Part shown: in pieces, positions 53,181 to 63,849 of the stretch
Layout: every line of letters begins with the position of its first letter
Position numbering within the stretch: the stretch's first letter is position 1
Assembly (NCBI GenBank): GCA_021296235.1
Contig: JAGWAS010000001.1
Location: 186,001-250,000, forward strand
DNA from: Paracoccaceae bacterium
GTDB lineage: Bacteria; Pseudomonadota; Alphaproteobacteria; Rhodobacterales; Rhodobacteraceae
Direction: 5' to 3'
Length of the DNA: 64,000 nt
Made by a program: the position numbers and the translations under genes
The notes under the pieces: model-generated
What the model was told of the DNA's origin: nothing
What the model saw: the letters and a program-made list of their open reading frames with translations, nothing else
The model's database searches: none

Positions 53181-54491
53181 CTAACCGACAACCTTATTTC
53201 CTGAAACCCAGACCGACTTCACAGCCCGGTCATCTCCCATCATTATGGTTGGGAACAGTTCCTCCCAGATATCGTCAGCTCGGCCAGCCCTTTGCGCGAT
53301 CGCCTCGGTGGACAAAAGATCCAGCACCAATATGTCAGCTTCGTTCCCAACCCTAAGGCTGCCAATTTGGCGCTCCATGCCGAGAACTCTCGCATTTCCC
53401 TCCGTCGCAAGCCAGATCAACTGTCCGGGATGGATTGCTGAACCATTCAGCTGACCAATTTCATAGGCCGAGGCCATTGTTCGAAGCATTGAAAACGACG
53501 ATCCTCCGGCTGTATCGGTTGCCAAGCCCAGCTTTTGGCCCTCACGCATGCGTTGGCGAAGGTCGAACAACCCCGATCCAATGAATGCATTGGATGTGGG
53601 GCAGTGAATGAGGGCAGCACCAAATTCCTTCAAACGGTCCCTTTCTCGGGTGCTCAGGTGAATCGCATGGCCATAGAGACCTCTTGATCCAAGAAGCCCG
53701 CAAGAATCATAGACGTCCAAATAATCGAGTGATTCCGGAAACAGCCTTGCAACCTCTGCAATCTCTTCCGGCTGCTCGGCGATGTGCGTCTGCATCAGGC
53801 AGTCAGGGAACTCCCGCCAGAGATCTCCAAGCGCTTCAAGTTGTCCGCGACTTGAGGTTACCGCAAAGCGCGGCGTAATGACGTAGGAGAGTCGCCCTCG
53901 CCCATGCCATCTTTTGAGCAGATGCCTGGATTCCTCGTATCCTCGCCTGGCGTCATCCAGCAGGCCGCTTGGAGCGTTCCTGTCCATGCAAACCTTACCG
54001 GCCGCTGCACGCAAACCCCTGTTCTTGGCCGACCGAAAAAATGCTTCGACACTCTCCGGATGCACGGTACAAAAGGAACAAGCAGTCGTGGTTCCGTTCT
54101 TGAGCGCAATGTCAAAATAGAGTTCCGCGATTTTTGAGGCATAATCCTGTTCACAAAATTTCATCTCCTCCGGAAAGGTGTGAAGGCTTAGCCATTCGAG
54201 CAATCGCTCCCCCCAACTCGCAATGACGGCCGTTTGCGGATAGTGCACATGGGGGTCAATAAATCCGGGCAGCAGCAGGCAGCCGGAATGGTTGTGGACG
54301 TTTGCATTGCGATGCTTGTGCAGCAACTCGCTTGAATTGCCGACGGCGGCAATAATTCCATTTTCAATGAGCACCGCACCGTTTCGGTTGTGGACGAATG
54401 CGTCCCTGGGAGCGGCCCCAAACGGGTTTGCCGTGCAGAGAAGTGTCTGACCCATCAAAAGCGATTTACCGCCCATTGCCACCATCCACAT
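53181..54491 (-). CDS. guaD: Guanine deaminase
   Basis: LLPGFIDPHVHYPQTAVIASWGERLLEWL, MQTHIAEQPEEI, GYGHAIH/HCPTSNAFIGSGLF amidohydrolase motifs. Confidence 0.92.
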   Translation of the reverse strand: MWMVAMGGKSLLMGQTLLCTANPFGAAPRDAFVHNRNGAVLIENGIIAAVGNSSELLHKHRNANVHNHSGCLLLPGFIDPHVHYPQTAVIASWGERLLEWLSLHTFPEEMKFCEQDYASKIAELYFDIALKNGTTTACSFCTVHPESVEAFFRSAKNRGLRAAAGKVCMDRNAPSGLLDDARRGYEESRHLLKRWHGRGRLSYVITPRFAVTSSRGQLEALGDLWREFPDCLMQTHIAEQPEEIAEVARLFPESLDYLDVYDSCGLLGSRGLYGHAIHLSTRERDRLKEFGAALIHCPTSNAFIGSGLFDLRQRMREGQKLGLATDTAGGSSFSMLRTMASAYEIGQLNGSAIHPGQLIWLATEGNARVLGMERQIGSLRVGNEADILVLDLLSTEAIAQRAGRADDIWEELFPTIMMGDDRAVKSVWVSGNKVVG

Positions 54492-54615
54492 GTGGAACCG
54501 CAAACGCCCGGTTCGGTGAGCATCGCTGAAACCGCCCAAACCGACGCACTCAATCTATGTTGAAGCCCATGAAATTGCGATAGTGAAGCGCCGGGAACAT
54601 TCTGAGGACAGGAAA

Positions 54616-55989
54616 ATGGCTCAGGCACAGGCTGCATCCGGGGAAAACGCATACCGGATAACTGCGGAGTTGACCGGTCAGGTCAAAGAGGCAGTGCAGG
54701 CACAGGACCAGGATTGTCTGGTTGCGCTGCTTGATGCTCTGCACGTCGCCGACATCGCCGACTTATTTGAACAGGTTGATCCGGAACTGAGACGCGACGC
54801 CGTTGCGCTGTGGGGCAGGCACTTCGACAGTGAAGTCATTTCGGAGCTTGATGAGTCCATTCAGGAGGAATTGCTCTCACAGCTGCCGCGTGAACGCCTG
54901 AAGGAGGTCGTGCGGGATCTTGAATCGGATGATGTCGTCGATCTGGTCGAGGACCTTGATGCCGAGCAGCAGCGGGAAGTGCTCAGTGCCCTGAACGATG
55001 TCGACCGCGCTGTTGTTGAACAATCCCTTCAATACCCGGAAGAATCAGCCGGAAGGCTGATGCAGCGCGAAATCGTGATGGTTCCATCGCATTGGGATGT
55101 CGGCACTGCCATTGATCACATGCGCTCTGAGACAGGTCTTCCCGAACAATTCTACCACCTGTTCCTGACCGACCCGAAGGTAAAATTCGTGGGAATGGCC
55201 TCCCTTGGGCGGATAATGTCGTCAAGACGTGAAACGCGCTTGTTGGACATCATTGAAGAGGATTGCCGCCCGATTCCAGCAACCATGCCTGAGGAAGAGG
55301 TTGCCTACGCGTTCAACCAATACCATCTCATTTCGGCACCGGTGGTTGGTGAAGATGGTCGTCTAGTCGGGGTCATCACAATCGACGACGCCATGAATGT
55401 GCTTGACGAGGAGGCGGAGGAAGACATCCTGAGACTTGCAGGCGTGGGCTCGGAAAGCCTCTATGACCGGGTGTTCGATACTGCAACCCAGCGATTTCCT
55501 TGGCTGATCGTTAACTTGGCAACGGCAATTGCGGCTTCAGCGGTCATCGACCAGTTCTCTGAAGCCATCGGAATGATGGTGGCCCTGGCAGTCCTAATGC
55601 CAATCGTTGCCTCAATGGGCGGAAACGCCGGCACTCAATCTCTGACGGTCGCTGTGCGGGCGCTGGCCACCAAGGACCTGACGGGCTCAAACGCCTGGCG
55701 GATCATACGCCGGGAAAGCATGGTGGGGTTAATCAACGGCTTGGTATTTGCTGCGATTGTCGGGGTGGTTGGAGGGATATGGTTCTCCTCAACCTCCCTT
55801 GGCGCGGTTCTGGCGCTTGCAATGATCATAACGATGTTCGCCGCAGCCTTGTCGGGCATACTGATCCCGATTGGTCTTGAGCGCGTCAGGATTGATCCGG
55901 CATTGGCCTCGGGGGTATTCGTTACGACGGTAACGGACGTGATTGGTTTCTTCGCATTCCTCGGGATCGCCGCAGCGATCCTGTTTTGA
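54616..55989 (+). CDS. mgtE: Magnesium transporter MgtE
   Basis: MgtE_N and CBS domains then transmembrane domain ALAVLMPIVASMGGNAGTQSLTVAVRALA. Confidence 0.94.
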   Translation: MAQAQAASGENAYRITAELTGQVKEAVQAQDQDCLVALLDALHVADIADLFEQVDPELRRDAVALWGRHFDSEVISELDESIQEELLSQLPRERLKEVVRDLESDDVVDLVEDLDAEQQREVLSALNDVDRAVVEQSLQYPEESAGRLMQREIVMVPSHWDVGTAIDHMRSETGLPEQFYHLFLTDPKVKFVGMASLGRIMSSRRETRLLDIIEEDCRPIPATMPEEEVAYAFNQYHLISAPVVGEDGRLVGVITIDDAMNVLDEEAEEDILRLAGVGSESLYDRVFDTATQRFPWLIVNLATAIAASAVIDQFSEAIGMMVALAVLMPIVASMGGNAGTQSLTVAVRALATKDLTGSNAWRIIRRESMVGLINGLVFAAIVGVVGGIWFSSTSLGAVLALAMIITMFAAALSGILIPIGLERVRIDPALASGVFVTTVTDVIGFFAFLGIAAAILF

Positions 55990-56009
55990 GCAACTCTCTC
56001 GAGTCAGCT

Positions 56010-58139
56010 TCACCCCTCCGTTTTTCCAATCAGCTCCAGCACCGAAACCGCCGCTTCGGGAATGTTTGTTCCCGGTCCGAAGATTGCGGCCACTCCAGCC
56101 TGCCTCAGCATTTCATGATCGCCCGGAGGGATGACGCCCCCGCATACCACAACAATGTGCCCGGCATCCCTTGATTTCAATTCTTCGATCAACCTCGGCA
56201 CCAGGGTGTCATGACCTGCCGACTGGGTGCTTACCCCAACAACATGAACGTCGTTGTCAATTGCATCCCTGGCCGTTTCGTCCGGCGTCTGGAACAGAGG
56301 ACCGATATCCACGTCAAACCCGATGTCGGCAAATGCGGTGGCAATGACTTTGGCTCCGCGGTCATGGCCATCCTGCCCCATCTTGGCCACCAGCATGCGA
56401 GGTCGGCGCCCTTCACTGGCCTCAAATTGCATGACCCGCTCCTGGATCTCGGTGAAATTTTGATCCCCCTGATAAGCCCTGCCATAGACGCCCGACAGTG
56501 CTTGCGAATCCGCCCTGTGTCGTCCAAAAACCGTTTCCATTGCCATTGATATTTCTCCGACTGTCGCCCTTGACCTTGCAGCGCGAATCGCCGCCTGCAG
56601 CAAGTTGCCGCCGTTCTGGGCACAATTTTCAAGTTCCTTGAGCGCTGCTGTACATTCACTGCTGTCCCTGCTGCACTTTATCCGGTCAAGTCTTGCCAAC
56701 TGCCGTTCCCTTACCTTTTGGGTTTCGACACTCCTGAATTCAACCGGTTCCTCCCGGCTCGGGCGATGTATGTTGACACCGACGACAGCCTCCTCGCCGC
56801 GGTCAATCATGGCCTGTCTGCGGGCAGCGGTCTCCTCTATTCTAAGTTTCGGAAGCCCAGAGACCACCGCCTTGGTCATTCCGCCCAACTCCTCCACCTC
56901 CTCAATCAGCTTCCATGCCGCGTCCGCCATCTGCAACGTGGCGGTTTCCACGAAATAGGAACCGGCGAGCGGGTCAACCGTACGCGTTACGCCGGTTTCC
57001 TCCTGAAGAATCAATTGTGTATTGCGCGCAATTCTGGCTGAGAACTCGGTAGGAAGCGCAATTGCCTCATCAAGTGCGTTGGTGTGAAGAGATTGAGTTC
57101 CACCGAGCACCGCCGCCATTGCCTCATAGGCGGTTCTGATGACATTGTTGTGAGGGTCCTGGGCCTGCAGACTGACGCCGCTGGTTTGGCAATGGGTCCT
57201 GAGCATTTTCGAGCGCGGGTTTGAGGGGTTGAATTCGGACATTATCCGGCACCAGAGCAGTCGCGCTGCCCTGAGTTTTGCGATTTCAAGGAAGAAGTTC
57301 ATTCCTATGGCAAAGAAAAACGAAAGCCGCCCGGCAAATGCATCAACATCCATGCCGCGATCCGTTGCCGCCCTGACATATTCCCGACCGTCGGCCAATG
57401 TGTAGGCCAATTCCTGAACGAGGCTCGCGCCAGCCTCCTGCATGTGATAGCCCGATATCGAAATCGAATTGAATTTCGGCATTTCTGCGCTGGCGAATTC
57501 GATGATGTCGGCGACGATTCGCATTGATGGCTCCGGGGGGTAGACATAGGTGTTGCGAACCATGAATTCCTTCAGAATGTCATTCTGGATTGTTCCCGAG
57601 AGCCGATCTAGGCTTACCCCCTGCTCTTCTGCCGCAACAATGAAACTCGCCAATACGGGTATGACGGCTCCATTCATGGTCATGGACACCGAAATCCGAT
57701 CCAGAGGTATGCGGTCGAAGAGAATTTTCATGTCCTCAACCGAGTCGATGGCAACCCCCGCCTTGCCGACATCACCAACGACCCTGGGGTGATCGCTGTC
57801 ATAGCCGCGGTGAGTGGCAAGGTCGAACGCCACGGAGATTCCCTGCTGTCCCGCTGCGAGCGCGTCCCGATAGAAGGCATTGGATTCCTCGGCGGTCGAG
57901 AACCCGGCATATTGGCGGATCGTCCAGGGTCGACCGGTGTACATCGTGGCCCTGGGACCACGCAGGAATGGTTCCAACCCCGGAAGAGTTTCCTCGTAAC
58001 CGGCTTCCGACTGATCCTCCGAAGTATAGAGTGGCTTGACATCAAGCCCTTCAATGCTGCTCCAAACCAACTCCTCCGGGAGTTTGCCGCCGAGTTCCCG
58101 GAGGGCCAAATCCCGCCAGTCCTTTAGATTCATGGTCAT
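56010..58139 (-). CDS. scpA: Methylmalonyl-CoA mutase
   Basis: Start likely at 58139; [23 protein letters not shown]-terminal B12 motif [30 protein letters not shown]. Confidence 0.93.
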   Translation of the reverse strand: MTMNLKDWRDLALRELGGKLPEELVWSSIEGLDVKPLYTSEDQSEAGYEETLPGLEPFLRGPRATMYTGRPWTIRQYAGFSTAEESNAFYRDALAAGQQGISVAFDLATHRGYDSDHPRVVGDVGKAGVAIDSVEDMKILFDRIPLDRISVSMTMNGAVIPVLASFIVAAEEQGVSLDRLSGTIQNDILKEFMVRNTYVYPPEPSMRIVADIIEFASAEMPKFNSISISGYHMQEAGASLVQELAYTLADGREYVRAATDRGMDVDAFAGRLSFFFAIGMNFFLEIAKLRAARLLWCRIMSEFNPSNPRSKMLRTHCQTSGVSLQAQDPHNNVIRTAYEAMAAVLGGTQSLHTNALDEAIALPTEFSARIARNTQLILQEETGVTRTVDPLAGSYFVETATLQMADAAWKLIEEVEELGGMTKAVVSGLPKLRIEETAARRQAMIDRGEEAVVGVNIHRPSREEPVEFRSVETQKVRERQLARLDRIKCSRDSSECTAALKELENCAQNGGNLLQAAIRAARSRATVGEISMAMETVFGRHRADSQALSGVYGRAYQGDQNFTEIQERVMQFEASEGRRPRMLVAKMGQDGHDRGAKVIATAFADIGFDVDIGPLFQTPDETARDAIDNDVHVVGVSTQSAGHDTLVPRLIEELKSRDAGHIVVVCGGVIPPGDHEMLRQAGVAAIFGPGTNIPEAAVSVLELIGKTEG

Positions 58140-58907
58140 TGCACCATTGGTCCCTTTTTCCGCAGTTCCCACACCAAGACTAGGTGGTGGGCTCATGAAT
58201 TATCAACCTGATTCTGATTGCCGCCATTCTGGCTGCTGCCGAGGTGTCGGGAAAGCAAGCATCTCGCAGTGCTCAACGATGCAACCGCAGGACAGCGAAT
58301 TGGAAGTTGGGGATGTCTTCGGGCCGATTTCCACTTCGGGAAACATCTTGTGCCGGGTCATGCCGCAAAAACTGAGGCAATCAAGCAGCCGGCGTTTCGC
58401 AACCAGATCCAAAGGTCAATCCGACAACGCATCGGATCCGGTCATTTCGAAAAGGATGTCTGCCTTGCCGATTGCAGGCCGGGTCTATTTTGATCATTCA
58501 TTGACTTCTTGAAGTTGAATATCTGTTGATTGACATAGCTGTGTTGATAGCCTTCGCCCGCGGCGTATTCACAAAAATGCAGGCAAGTGTCATGTGCCTT
58601 GATCAAACCGTGATTTGAACGTGTCAAGTCATCGATTTTCTGAAATTTCTGCGGAAAGGTGCCTTTGGACATCTGTGTATTCCCTTACCTTGATGGCTCC
58701 CTTCGCCAGAATGTGAGGTGGCCAAGTTAGCTGGGAATTCCGGAAACAACTGTCGAGAATGAAGAACTTTCGGTTTTGTTGCAGGGCAGCTCGCGCCTGA
58801 ATCAAAGTGGGGTGTGAGTCGCGTATTGCGACGCCATGGGTTTTGCTATGCCGCCAAGGCATGATTGCTGCGTTTCCGGTTGTCGTTGGCCGAACCTGCG
58901 GGCCGCG

Positions 58908-59108
58908 TGTCTCCACGAGCCAATCCCGGGCGGCATCGAAGCGATTGGAATTCTCAAGGGACCGGAAAGTCAGAATCGCATGGCCGCCCTCAAGGCCCCA
59001 TCTCATTCCGGATCTCTTCAGCCGCTCACCAATGTGTGTTTTATGCGCGGCATCAACTATCCCGGACGCAATAGCCAATCGCCGACGCCGCAACTCGTGG
59101 TATCGCAT
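58908..59108 (-). pseudogene. ISKra4-family transposase C-terminal remnant
   Basis: Inside ORF 58629-59378: MRYHELRRRRLAIASGIVDAAHKTHIGERLKRSGMRWGLEGGHAILTFRSLENSNRFDAARDWLVE, resembling ISKra4 transposase C-termini; no intact ORF or terminal repeats found. Confidence 0.65.
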
Positions 59109-59545
59109 CCGATGCCGGCCCCGTCCTTCATGTGGCGGATTGCCGGCAAGCGGTCGCGCTCGCCTCCGCCTGACCTCGCCGGGATTCAGCCGAACGGCGC
59201 CCAATGGTGCCGACGGGAGAGGTGCGCCTGCGAAACAAAAAAACCGCCTGACTCCGCGTATGCGGCGGCTCGAATCACCACAAAAACCGCCTGCGGGACG
59301 CTTGAACCGGTTTAAGTCAGGCAACTTTCGGTCCCGGCAACCCGTCGGGCGGTCGCCACTCGGAAGATTGGTGCCCAAAGTCAGCTAACCGGAAATTGCT
59401 GGGCTTTTACAGTTATGGCAAAGCCAAGGTACGGTGACTTCGACTGGATATGTGCGTGCGCAACCTGTTCGGCACTATTTTCGTAGAAGCTGACCGTGTT
59501 CCCAAAGGTAAACTCCGCGTCGTATGCATGCTCAAAACCCATAAC

Positions 59546-60787
59546 TCACCTATGCTCAGAAGTGGCTTTGATAAATTGTCCTTCTGCGGCGAGCAGGCCC
59601 AAGGCAATCAAGAATGTCGCTGCACCAAACACGATCGGGATGGAGTTTAGGGCAATAAACCCAGCTACGATAGCGACCAAAAATCCTGACATAGAGTCGG
59701 AGATGTTTGCCAAGGTAGAGAATGTCGCGAAATTGACCGGTGTGGTATCACTGGAAGAGTTCAGTTGAATGACAGAGGGAATAGCGACATCAACAACGCC
59801 TCCGAGGCCTCCTAAAGTTAGACACGAAAGGTAAAAAAGATGCGCCTGAGATGGAAGAACACCAATAAAAAGAATAGAGAGACCATAAAGCGCCCAACAG
59901 CACAATAGAGCCCGTAAGGTCCATGTTTTCCCTTTCCCAGATAGGAAGGATCCAAGGATCGCGCCAATACCTAAAAGTGTCATAGCAGTGGCAATCCCAT
60001 GATCTTCTTTCACAATCTCGAGAGCCAAGCCCGGCAAGACAACAGAGATGACACCACCCACGAAGACGATAAGCGCTCCGGAGTAAACGGCTGCTTTCTG
60101 GCCGGGGGTTCTTCGTTCCAAGGCAAGGTTTTTGTAATATTCGACGATTGCTGCCTTTATCGATATCACGCGTTCTCCTTGTTCAAACGCTTTACCGCCT
60201 TCTTTTCGAGGAAGGGGAGCAATGAAGATAAGTGAGATAAGGAATGTAAGAGCGTCCAGTAGAACCAGCAGGAATTCTTCAACTCCGATGTAAAGCAAAT
60301 ATCCACCAATCGCTGGCCCCACGATCATTCCCGACTCCGTGAACATTTGGTTAATGGAGTTGATCTTTGGTAAATCGCCTTTTTCCACAGAGTAATCACG
60401 TAAAGCGGTAAAGAAAGCTGGGGTAGAGAATGCGCGGATCGTCGTGACGCTTGCACCATAAAATACCAGTGCAGAAAAACTCAAGTTACCGGTCCATAAA
60501 GTAAATGCAAAGCAACAAGCCAAAACTAAGCGAATGGTGTCACACCAAATCAATATTGCCCTCCGTGGATAATGGCTTGATACCTTTGCAGATAGCGGCC
60601 CGAGCAATAGATAGGGTAAGAACCTTAGCCCATAGGCAACCCCCACCCCAGCGGGGTCGGATCCTGATAGTTGGTATGCCAAGACCACAAATAGCATCTC
60701 CGCAAGCCCGTCTCCGAACTTCGAGATCAAACTGCCGCCAAGAAGACGCCATACGTGTTTAGTATTAAAGTAGTCGAAAACAATCAT
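59546..60787 (-). CDS. MFS transporter (EntS/MFS_3-like exporter)
   Basis: About 413 aa, 10-12 hydrophobic segments; SGSDPAGVGVAYGLRFLPYLLLGPLSAKVSSHYPRRAIL; INSINQMFTESGMIVGPAIGGYLL; ATG overlaps the upstream stop (ATGA). Confidence 0.85.
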   Translation of the reverse strand: MIVFDYFNTKHVWRLLGGSLISKFGDGLAEMLFVVLAYQLSGSDPAGVGVAYGLRFLPYLLLGPLSAKVSSHYPRRAILIWCDTIRLVLACCFAFTLWTGNLSFSALVFYGASVTTIRAFSTPAFFTALRDYSVEKGDLPKINSINQMFTESGMIVGPAIGGYLLYIGVEEFLLVLLDALTFLISLIFIAPLPRKEGGKAFEQGERVISIKAAIVEYYKNLALERRTPGQKAAVYSGALIVFVGGVISVVLPGLALEIVKEDHGIATAMTLLGIGAILGSFLSGKGKTWTLRALLCCWALYGLSILFIGVLPSQAHLFYLSCLTLGGLGGVVDVAIPSVIQLNSSSDTTPVNFATFSTLANISDSMSGFLVAIVAGFIALNSIPIVFGAATFLIALGLLAAEGQFIKATSEHR

Positions 60788-61275
60788 ATGCAATAAGCAA
60801 TCTCTTCTCGTGTAAATTGTCGCTTGCCGCTGGCAAGTTGCGTTCGAATGACTTTGTTGAGTGCACTCTTTTCAGGCCTTGGCATCATATTGTAAATTGC
60901 GTTCACATACCACAACCAACCGGTCTTTGTGATTTCAAAACTGTTTTCAATCTCAATAAACAACCCCGCATCAAACAAATCCTTGAACAACTTCAAAGTT
61001 TCTTTGGGTATAAGATCCCATTCAACTTTCGATTTCTTGATGGCACCATGATACGGGAACCGTAGCGGTAAGGGGCGACAATGATCTAAAACTTCGGAGT
61101 ATGAACTTGTGATACAAGGAATTTTACCTTCACTAATCTTTATTACGCAATCTGAAAGGCTGTCAGTATTCGTAGTGACATATCCAGTCGTCGAACTTAT
61201 CGCATTCGTTCCAAACCCCAAAAGGTCACGACCATCATATCCATATACCGCCTCGTGATATACAAATGTATACGA
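60784..61275 (-). pseudogene. HemN-like radical SAM protein, C-terminal fragment (5' end missing)
   Basis: YTFVYHEAVYGYDGRDLLGFGTNAISSTTGYVTTNTDSLSDCVIKISEGKIPC...LPLRFPYHGAIKKSKVEWDLIPKETLKLFKDLFDAGLFIEIENSFEITKTGWLWYVNAIYNMM resembles the C-terminal half of HemN-like proteins; no CxxxCxxC region present. Confidence 0.55.
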
Positions 61276-61279
61276 TCGA

Positions 61280-61531
61280 CAATTCGTTGAAAACACATTT
61301 GAAGACACTCGAAACAGCCCAGCGGCGGAACCACTTGAACACGCTGTTCCAGTTGCCGAAACGCTCCGGAAAGTCGCGCCAGGGTGATCCCGTCCGGATC
61401 CGCCAAAGCACGACCTCAAGAAACTGCCGATTGTCCGCTGCAGTGGCGCCGGGATTGATCGTCTTTCCGGGCGGCATGGACTCGACCCGCTCTCACATGT
61501 CGTCGGTCAGTACGGTCCTGTCTGCATTCAT
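61280..61531 (-). mobile_element. IS5-family transposase N-terminal remnant with nonsense codon
   Basis: Minus strand: MNADRTVLTDDM*ERVESMPPGKTINPGATAADNRQFLEVVLWRIRTGSPWRDFPERFGNWNSVFKWFRRWAVSSVFKCVFNELS, then abrupt loss of similarity. Confidence 0.75.
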
Positions 61532-61639
61532 CTTGCAACCTGCTCAATTTGCCTGTGCCGCCGTTTCGGCGTGCGGTGCGGCAAAAAACCGCATCCATCC
61601 GCCTGAATCACAATCCGATTGTCAACAGGCCCCAGTCAG

Positions 61640-62622
61640 GTTGGCACATTATCGCGGATGAGCCGGACACCGCAGGTGGAAGTTCACGGCAGGCATGCAG
61701 ATCTGCGCCGCGCAATTCGAATGTCAGTTGAAAGTTGCTGCCTTGGCGAATACAAGATTGGCCTAGCAGTGAGCGGCGGTGTCGATTCCACAATCATCGC
61801 AAATGAATTGAACCAGTTGGGCATCAGGAACGTCAGTGCCTTCAGTGTTGTCCTGAGCGGGACGGAAGATGGCATACGGGATCTGTCGTAGCTTCAATTG
61901 CAAGATGCTGATGCCTGGAAGGGCTGGGATCACCATTATGTCGAGTTAACCAGAGACGTCTTTGTCGCTCACACATTGTCGTCGATAAAGAGCTTTGCCT
62001 ATCCAACGGATTTGCACAGCCTGTCGCTGTAGTCCGCCTTGTCCAAGTTGGTGGCCGACGCCGGATTGCGGGTTTTACTGACCGGAGAGGGCGCAGACGA
62101 GTTGTTCTATGGTTACGAAAAATATGAAAATGCCAGGGCCCAAAACGCGTCAGTGGCCATTGTCTGGATGGCCCAAAGGGCGGGTATATCCGCCGTATTT
62201 TTCCAGGCGGCATCGTGAATGCTGGATTGGAAAGGAGGGCTGTATTTGCGGCTGGGGATTTCTGGGATGGAATTAGAAGTATCGAAATTGCCGACCGATT
62301 GAGAAAACTACTGTTGCGCACCGATCTCATCCTGATGGACCAGAGCATTGAGGGCCGCGTGCCATTCCTGCACGCTGGTATCGCGATGACCTTGAACCAC
62401 GCACAACTCGCCGCTCACCACAGCAAACTGATACTTCGTGAAATCTATGCGCCCGAGATTCCCAGCTTGTCGGACACAAGGAAAAGGAGGTTCAAGGCAT
62501 CCGAGCGGCTTTTTGGCGATGTATTTGATGATCCCTTGATCAACGAGCGTGTGTTCCGACCCGTGGACTTACCGGGGCTGAATCTAAGCGATGATCTGAT
62601 CAACGAAATATATGCGACCTAA
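61640..62622 (+). pseudogene. Asparagine synthetase-like (AsnB synthase domain) pseudogene
   Basis: KIGLAVSGGVDSTIIANELNQLG PP-loop; LRVLLTGEGADELFYGYEKYE; SIEGRVPFLHAGIA; two in-frame TAG codons (about 61889, 62029) and a frameshift near 62175. Confidence 0.8.
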
Positions 62623-62707
62623 TCCGCAGGCGACACATCGGTTCAAAGCGACTTGTCCGAGCTCTCATTCCAAATCCTAACCACCAAGAAAGCGATGAGA
62701 TAAGCAA

Positions 62708-63469
62708 ATGAAGCAATTCAATAAGGTTGCGGAACTTTACGCAAATGTCCGTCCTACCTATCCTCGTCAGATCTATATCGAAATTCTTGAACGTAATGGA
62801 AATGCCCGCTTCCAACAGGCCGTGGACATTGGCAGCGGTGCCGGGCATTCGACGGTGGGGCTTGAGTTGATCTCGAACCAAATTACGGGCGTCGAACCCG
62901 GTGATCAGTTGCGGCTTGAAGCCATCAACAAATTTACGGACCACAGGTTCATCAACGGAAGCGGTGAGGACACAACACTGCCGGATGACTACGCTGATCT
63001 GGTCACGGTTGCGACGGCATTTTACTGGATGGACCGCGAAAAGACGATCCGCGAGATATCGCGGATTGTGAAGCCGAATGGCATCTTGGCTTTGTACCGA
63101 TATTTGTTCCCTGAGATCGCATCCGATGCGAACGCGGTTTTGGTTCAGCATTGTGAAAAATACTGGGACAAGTACCGCGATCCGCGTTTGGTCTGTGAAG
63201 ACGATTCTGACAAATTGCTGGCCGCTTCCGGTTTGTTTTCGAATGTCGAGTGCTTCTCTGTCGAAAACATCTGGAACCTATCCGTCGGTTGCTTTGTCGG
63301 GTTCCTGCGCTCGACGTCATACGTGTCGAAATACCTGGAAGAAATCGGCGACGATGCCGAAGGCTATCTTCACGATCTTTCCGAGGCGCTGTCAGATGCG
63401 AACGGCACAGACATGTTGGATGTGAATTTCGACATACACATGATTTTAGCCAAAAGTTCAAAGGGATAG
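62708..63469 (+). CDS. Class I SAM-dependent methyltransferase (Methyltransf_11-like)
   Basis: 253 aa; QAVDIGSGAGHSTVGLEL motif I; DLVTVATAFYWMDREKTIREISRIVKPNGILALYRY. Confidence 0.88.
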   Translation: MKQFNKVAELYANVRPTYPRQIYIEILERNGNARFQQAVDIGSGAGHSTVGLELISNQITGVEPGDQLRLEAINKFTDHRFINGSGEDTTLPDDYADLVTVATAFYWMDREKTIREISRIVKPNGILALYRYLFPEIASDANAVLVQHCEKYWDKYRDPRLVCEDDSDKLLAASGLFSNVECFSVENIWNLSVGCFVGFLRSTSYVSKYLEEIGDDAEGYLHDLSEALSDANGTDMLDVNFDIHMILAKSSKG

Positions 63470-63659
63470 GCCGATGTCGGTAGGGCCTGTTTTTCCATTG
63501 CACGGCTTCGGAAATACGGCCGAGGACATGGCACAGGAGATGTCGCCATATTTCAAACGCTTGGATATGGGAACCTCATGATTATGGGAACCTGAGCCGC
63601 TGTAGTCATTGATTTTCAAGGAATTGGGCAAGGATCAAGTTCCCATGACATTAGCGAGT

Positions 63660-63849
63660 TCAGGTGGCCGCCAGCAATGCGATCAACTCGTCCTGGACAC
63701 CTTTGAACATACCCTTGCGGAGGCTGGGAGGGCGCCATTTGTCAAGCGTATCCAGCTTGTCGGCCGGATCCGACTGCAGATATGTCACTGTGGTCTGAAG
63801 GCTTGAGTGGCCAAGCCAGAGTGAGACCTTCCTGACGCTACCAGTGTGG
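63660..63849 (-). pseudogene. Tyrosine recombinase/integrase C-terminal fragment
   Basis: Minus: HTGSVRKVSLWLGHSSLQTTVTYLQSDPADKLDTLDKWRPPSLRKGMFKGVQDELIALLAAT*, with LGHxSxxTTxxY catalytic C-terminus; upstream TGA and no HxxR region. Confidence 0.65.

Noticed and set aside
58629-59378. 249-aa minus ORF as a novel protein
   Set aside because: Only the middle section resembles a transposase; the rest is Arg/Pro-rich out-of-frame-like sequence, so it is treated as an IS remnant.
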